Assembly (NCBI GenBank): GCA_964571965.1
Contig: CAZNFQ010000043.1
Location: forward strand, 1 to 16,654
Direction: 5' to 3'
Length of the DNA: 16,654 bases
DNA from: Sabulitectum sp964571965
GTDB lineage: Bacteria; Fermentibacterota; Fermentibacteria; Fermentibacterales; JCC-6
A program made the translations under genes and the position numbers. How positions within the stretch are numbered: position 1 is the stretch's first letter; every line of letters starts with the position of its first letter. The notes under the pieces are model-generated. The model did not search any database, had not been told where the DNA came from, and saw only the letters and a program-made list of their open reading frames with translations. Below, piece by piece: positions 14,302-16,654 of the stretch.

Positions 14302-14330
14302 TGTTCACGGAAAGCGCTTCAAGGTATTAT
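14302..14330 (+). promoter_or_regulatory. Weak promoter candidate of the TPR gene
   Basis: TATTAT (14325-14330) is a good -10; the best -35 at 17-base spacing is the poor TGTTCA (14302-14307). It lies in the 115-base gap between the propeller gene and the TPR gene. Confidence 0.25.
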
Positions 14331-14408
14331 CTGCAGAGAATTCTTCCACAGAGTGTTCATGTGTTGGTCCCGATGCATACTGGCAGTTCGTGTTAAGGAT
14401 GGTGTTCA

Positions 14409-15866
14409 TTGGTAGATACTGAATCCACAGACACAACCGCAACCACGCCACTGGAACCTTCCCCGCAGCGAACCGCAGTTGAGAAGAACCTCGAGAAGCT
14501 GGCATCTCTTTGCGGTTCGAATCCTTCTGAAGCAGAGAAACTTGCCTCTGCTACTCTGGCAATGTCTCAGAAGCTCGGGGATCCAGCACTGATCGGTTCA
14601 TCACTTTGCCTTCTGTCCAGAGCGGTATCTGTGCTGCGTGATTCCAGGGAAGCCATCGAGTACGCGTCAAAGGCCGTTGAAATTCTCCGGCCGCTGGCAG
14701 ACAGGAAAATGCTGGCAACGGCACTGAACAACCTTGGCAACTGCCACCGCAGAATGGCTGAACCGCTGGACGCCATCAGGTATTATGAAGAGGCCCTTGA
14801 AATTCAGATCTCCATTGGAAATCCCGGTGGAATTGCATTAGTGCACAACAACCTTGGTCTGGCCTTCATGAGAATAGGGTCTCTGGAAAGGGCATACGGC
14901 TCTTTCATGCACACGGTTTCCATCTCCGACCAGATCGGCAACCGGTTCATGAAAACCGTAGCTATGAGTAACATGGCTGATGTTCTCATAGACCAGGGTG
15001 AGTACGAAACCGCAGAACAGTACCTGGAAGATAATCTGAAGATCAATCGCGAGCTGAACCGCAGGATCGGAGAGGCATACTGCCTTTGGGAACTGGGGCG
15101 CCTGAAGATCAAGCAGGGGAAACCCCGGGAGGCCGAGGGGTTCCTCCGTGAGAGCATCGCCCTTAGAAAGGAACTGCAGAGCAGCAAGGTAGGTGAGTGT
15201 CTCTTTGAACTTGCAGGGCTGCTTGAAAACCAGTCCAGGGAGAGTGAGGCCGAAGAAATCCTCCTTCAGGCCATTGATCTGTTCGAGGAAAATGACAACA
15301 GCTATGATCTTCGCCTTGCCCGGGCCAGTCTGTCCATGCTCAGGATCCACATGAATCGGCTGGATGGGGTGGAAGAACCCCTGGTTAATCTTCTCGAGGG
15401 TTTTTCTGATTTGAAAAGCGATCAGGACTTGCAGCTGGAGACGCTGATCCTGAAAGCCCTTTCAGAGTATCACGAGAAGAGAGGCAACCTGCCTGAAGCA
15501 CTGGAGTATTTCAAGCGCTATGCGGGAGAAAGAGATGTTCTCCTTGAAAGAAGGCAGCAGGAAAACATCACCAAAATGAAGCTGAGAGCTGACTTTCAGG
15601 CAAGCGAAGTTGCAAGAGAGCTGCTGCAGGAGGCAAACATCAAGCTTCAGAACGCCATGGAGAGAATCAAGTCACTCCACGGCATGCTTCCCATATGCGG
15701 CAAATGCAAGAAGATCCGAAAAGATGACGGCTACTGGGAACAGATAGAGGAGTACATATCCACGAACTCGGATGCCACTTTCTCCCACTCTCTTTGTCCT
15801 GACTGCATGCAGGAGCTCTATCCCGAGCTCAGTAAAACACCACGGAGACGTAAGACCAACCGCTGA
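14409..15866 (+). CDS. TPR / coiled-coil signalling protein with a four-cysteine C-terminal module
   Basis: Start is TTG 14409, with AAGGAT (14395-14400) 8 bases upstream; no ATG or GTG in this frame is well placed. The 485 residues begin with a short Thr/Pro-rich tail. TPR repeats then run from about 40 to 375 (ALNNLGNCHRRM, VHNNLGLAFMRIGSLERAY, YFKRYAGERD). A charged helix, probably a coiled coil, spans about 375-425. The end is SLHGMLPICGKCKKIRKDDG, then YWEQIEEYI, FSHSLCPDC and LYPEL, with Cys430, Cys433, Cys463 and Cys466 forming two CxxC pairs, likely a zinc site. This tail is familiar from response regulators, PAS proteins and GGDEF proteins, where it follows a coiled coil. Here it has no enzymatic or receiver domain. 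It is probably a cytoplasmic adaptor. The basic last residues (RRRKTNR) are unremarkable. Confidence 0.82.
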   Translation: MVDTESTDTTATTPLEPSPQRTAVEKNLEKLASLCGSNPSEAEKLASATLAMSQKLGDPALIGSSLCLLSRAVSVLRDSREAIEYASKAVEILRPLADRKMLATALNNLGNCHRRMAEPLDAIRYYEEALEIQISIGNPGGIALVHNNLGLAFMRIGSLERAYGSFMHTVSISDQIGNRFMKTVAMSNMADVLIDQGEYETAEQYLEDNLKINRELNRRIGEAYCLWELGRLKIKQGKPREAEGFLRESIALRKELQSSKVGECLFELAGLLENQSRESEAEEILLQAIDLFEENDNSYDLRLARASLSMLRIHMNRLDGVEEPLVNLLEGFSDLKSDQDLQLETLILKALSEYHEKRGNLPEALEYFKRYAGERDVLLERRQQENITKMKLRADFQASEVARELLQEANIKLQNAMERIKSLHGMLPICGKCKKIRKDDGYWEQIEEYISTNSDATFSHSLCPDCMQELYPELSKTPRRRKTNR

Positions 15867-15917
15867 TACGGTCATCAGTATCGTAAAACATTGCGATGAG
15901 GTGAACACCGTGCGATG

Positions 15918-15935
15918 AACATCCCTACGGATGTT
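15918..15935. promoter_or_regulatory. Putative operator 1 of the RHH regulator
   Basis: AACATCC (15918-15924), CTAC, GGATGTT (15929-15935) is a perfect 7-bp inverted repeat with a 4-base spacer. Its right edge overlaps the -35 box (15934-15939). A further half-site GGATGG begins at 15940, 11 bases from the GGATGTT start, so it lies on the same helix face. Confidence 0.65.
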
Positions 15936-15962
15936 GACAGGATGGTCTATGGCTGGTATATA
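15934..15962 (+). promoter_or_regulatory. Near-consensus sigma-70 promoter of the RHH gene
   Basis: TTGACA (15934-15939) matches consensus exactly. A 17-base spacer leads to TATATA (15957-15962), preceded by TGG, an extended -10 element. Transcription would begin near 15970, leaving a leader of about 35 bases that includes the second operator. This is the best promoter in the window. Confidence 0.75.
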
Positions 15963-15973
15963 ACATCCATAAA

Positions 15974-15989
15974 CCATCCATCTGGATGG
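15974..15989. promoter_or_regulatory. Putative operator 2 of the RHH regulator
   Basis: CCATCC (15974-15979), ATCT, GGATGG (15984-15989) has the same CATCC-N4-GGATG core as operator 1, centred 55 bases downstream. An extra AACATCC at 15962-15968 overlaps the -10. In all, six half-sites lie at steps of 11, 11, 22, 12 and 10 bases, about whole helical turns. Confidence 0.65.
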
Positions 15990-16004
15990 AGAATGGAGTA
16001 AATC

Positions 16005-16385
16005 ATGATAGAGAACGAGAAGATAACCATCAATGTGGGGCCGGTTGATCTGGGCAGGATCGATGTGCTGGTGGAGCAGGGTGTGTTTTCGAACAGAAGC
16101 GATGCCATAAGAACTGCAATAAGGAATCTGCTGGATCTTAACAAGGATGTTATCCGGGAGGTTAAGGTGCGGAAGTCTGCCACCATGGGAGTTCTGATCC
16201 TGGGAAAGAGCGATCTGGAGAAGAAAAAGGCCTCTGGAAAGAAGATCATTCTCAACATCATCGGTATGCTGGTACTTAAGGATGATGTGACCCCCCGGCT
16301 GGCTGCCGAGGTATTTGAGTCTATTTCGGTTCAGGGTGTATTCAGAGCGCCCCGGGAGGTGAAGAAGCTTTTCACCGGGGTCTGA
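16005..16385 (+). CDS. Ribbon-helix-helix (CopG-type) transcriptional regulator with C-terminal domain
   Basis: The 126-residue protein opens with an RHH DNA-binding domain (about 5-45): the strand KITINVG, a helix from DLGRIDVLVEQG, the turn FSNRSDA, and the helix IRTAIRNLL. The residues Thr8 and Asn10 in the strand should read bases as a dimer. Residues 50-126 form a second domain (VKVRKSATMGVLILG, a lysine-rich linker, KIILNIIGMLVLKDDVTP, VFESISVQGVFRA, VKKLFTG) that I do not recognise. It is too long for a simple antitoxin and could bind an effector or drive tetramer formation. GGAGT precedes the ATG at suitable spacing. Its promoter is filled with matched half-sites, so autorepression is the simplest model. 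No toxin gene is adjacent on the same strand. Confidence 0.85.
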   Translation: MIENEKITINVGPVDLGRIDVLVEQGVFSNRSDAIRTAIRNLLDLNKDVIREVKVRKSATMGVLILGKSDLEKKKASGKKIILNIIGMLVLKDDVTPRLAAEVFESISVQGVFRAPREVKKLFTGV

Positions 16386-16398
16386 TATGCTGTTAACG

Positions 16399-16424
16399 GG
16401 CCGCCCCCGCTGCCGGGGGCGGCC
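16399..16424. terminator. Strong GC hairpin between convergent genes
   Basis: GGCCGCCCCCG (16399-16409), loop CTGC, CGGGGGCGGCC (16414-16424) is a perfect 11-bp stem, 13 bases after the RHH stop and 5 bases after the stop of the convergent partial gene. No T-run follows on either strand, so it may act as a bidirectional block or need Rho-type help. Confidence 0.6.
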
Positions 16425-16429
16425 ACATA

Positions 16430-16654
16430 TTACTTCAACTGGATCTCTATTCTGTTTCCGGAGAATCCGGTGATCGAGAGAAGATCCTCCATCTCGGAAA
16501 GTGCATCCAGTATTTCAGAGGAAGATGTTTCAGAAACCACTTCAATTGTGGCCCTGGAGCCTGTGAGATCACGGGTTACAACATCCGTTACACCTCTGAC
16601 CCTTTCACGTATGGCTGTTCTCAGGATGGTCAGTTTCGTGTAATCCGCATCTGC
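16430..16654 (-). CDS. 3' part of an unrecognised gene (partial, start outside window)
   Basis: On the minus strand one frame is open from the window edge to TAA at 16432-16430, giving 74 residues: ADADYTKLTILRTAIRERVR, then GVTDVVTRDLTGSRATIEVV, and ending FSGNRIEIQLK. The pattern is alternating: a helix with an ILR.AIRERV.GV motif, a strand (ATIEVVSE), a second helix (SEILDALSEMEDLL) and a strand (NRIEIQL), a compact alpha/beta module. Similar helix-strand-helix-strand units occur in C-terminal domains of bacterial envelope or assembly proteins (CsgG- or FlgT-like), but the likeness is too weak to name it. Codon choice is like its neighbours. It is convergent with the RHH gene. Confidence 0.65.
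   Translation of the reverse strand, partial: ADADYTKLTILRTAIRERVRGVTDVVTRDLTGSRATIEVVSETSSSEILDALSEMEDLLSITGFSGNRIEIQLK

Noticed and set aside
15862..15882. Short inverted repeat CTGAT/ATCAG and GATAC/GTATC at the end of the TPR gene
   Set aside because: Stems of only 5 bp, AT-rich and partly inside the coding end; too weak to call a terminator.
16005..16654. Toxin-antitoxin pair suggested by the RHH protein
   Set aside because: No small toxin gene follows on the same strand; the next gene is convergent, and the RHH protein is longer than a typical antitoxin.
1..16654. CRISPR arrays, tRNA or rRNA genes, transposases, phage genes, attachment sites
   Set aside because: No repeat-spacer pattern, no cloverleaf with GGTTCRA-type arm, no transposase or integrase motif was found on either strand by eye.

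Overview
This window reads as a stretch of chromosome from a bacterium of moderate GC content. It is densely coding, with strong Shine-Dalgarno sites and several TTG or GTG starts. A lipoprotein, several Sec signal peptides, a soluble-adenylyl-cyclase-like signalling protein and TPR proteins with a CxxC...CxxC tail point to a free-living bacterium with a rich signalling repertoire. An uncultured FCB-type lineage is my guess from style alone. No plasmid, phage, insertion sequence, CRISPR, rRNA or tRNA signal was seen. No gene-free stretch exceeds 300 bases.

Region 1 (2-4368, + strand) is a tight envelope operon: the 3' end of an unknown gene, a small exported beta-rich protein, an M15-type zinc peptidase, a putative lipoprotein with two discoidin/NADase-type glycan-binding-like domains, and a ten-or-so-helix membrane protein that may be a GT-C-like glycosyltransferase. 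Stops and starts overlap (TAATG, ATGA) or lie within about 30 bases. Everything points to the cell envelope and its glycans.

Region 2 (4369-6032) holds an exported cysteine-rich unknown on the minus strand, a divergent 33-residue lysine-rich micro-protein with a perfect Shine-Dalgarno, and a single-domain PAS protein on the minus strand. Region 3 (6033-9851, minus strand) is one 1272-residue protein with the layout of mammalian soluble adenylyl cyclase: two class III cyclase domains, a STAND/AAA ATPase and a long TPR array. A full catalytic set can be read across the two cyclase domains. The PAS gene follows it on the same strand.

Region 4 (9852-13019) starts in a divergent promoter region. 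It carries a B12-binding-type radical SAM protein, a U32 protein of the TrhP/YegQ type and a stand-alone AroQ chorismate mutase. The U32 and mutase genes are separated by 7 bases. TrhP-dependent tRNA hydroxylation in E. coli needs prephenate, the product of chorismate mutase, so this pair may couple supply of the metabolite to RNA hydroxylation. I regard this as the most interesting biology in the window.

Region 5 (13020-16654) has an exported beta-propeller-like protein, a TPR/coiled-coil protein with a four-cysteine tail, and a ribbon-helix-helix regulator. The regulator sits behind a near-consensus sigma-70 promoter embedded in repeated CATCC/GGATG half-sites, almost certainly an autoregulated unit. 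The window closes with a GC-rich hairpin and the 3' part of an unrecognised minus-strand gene.
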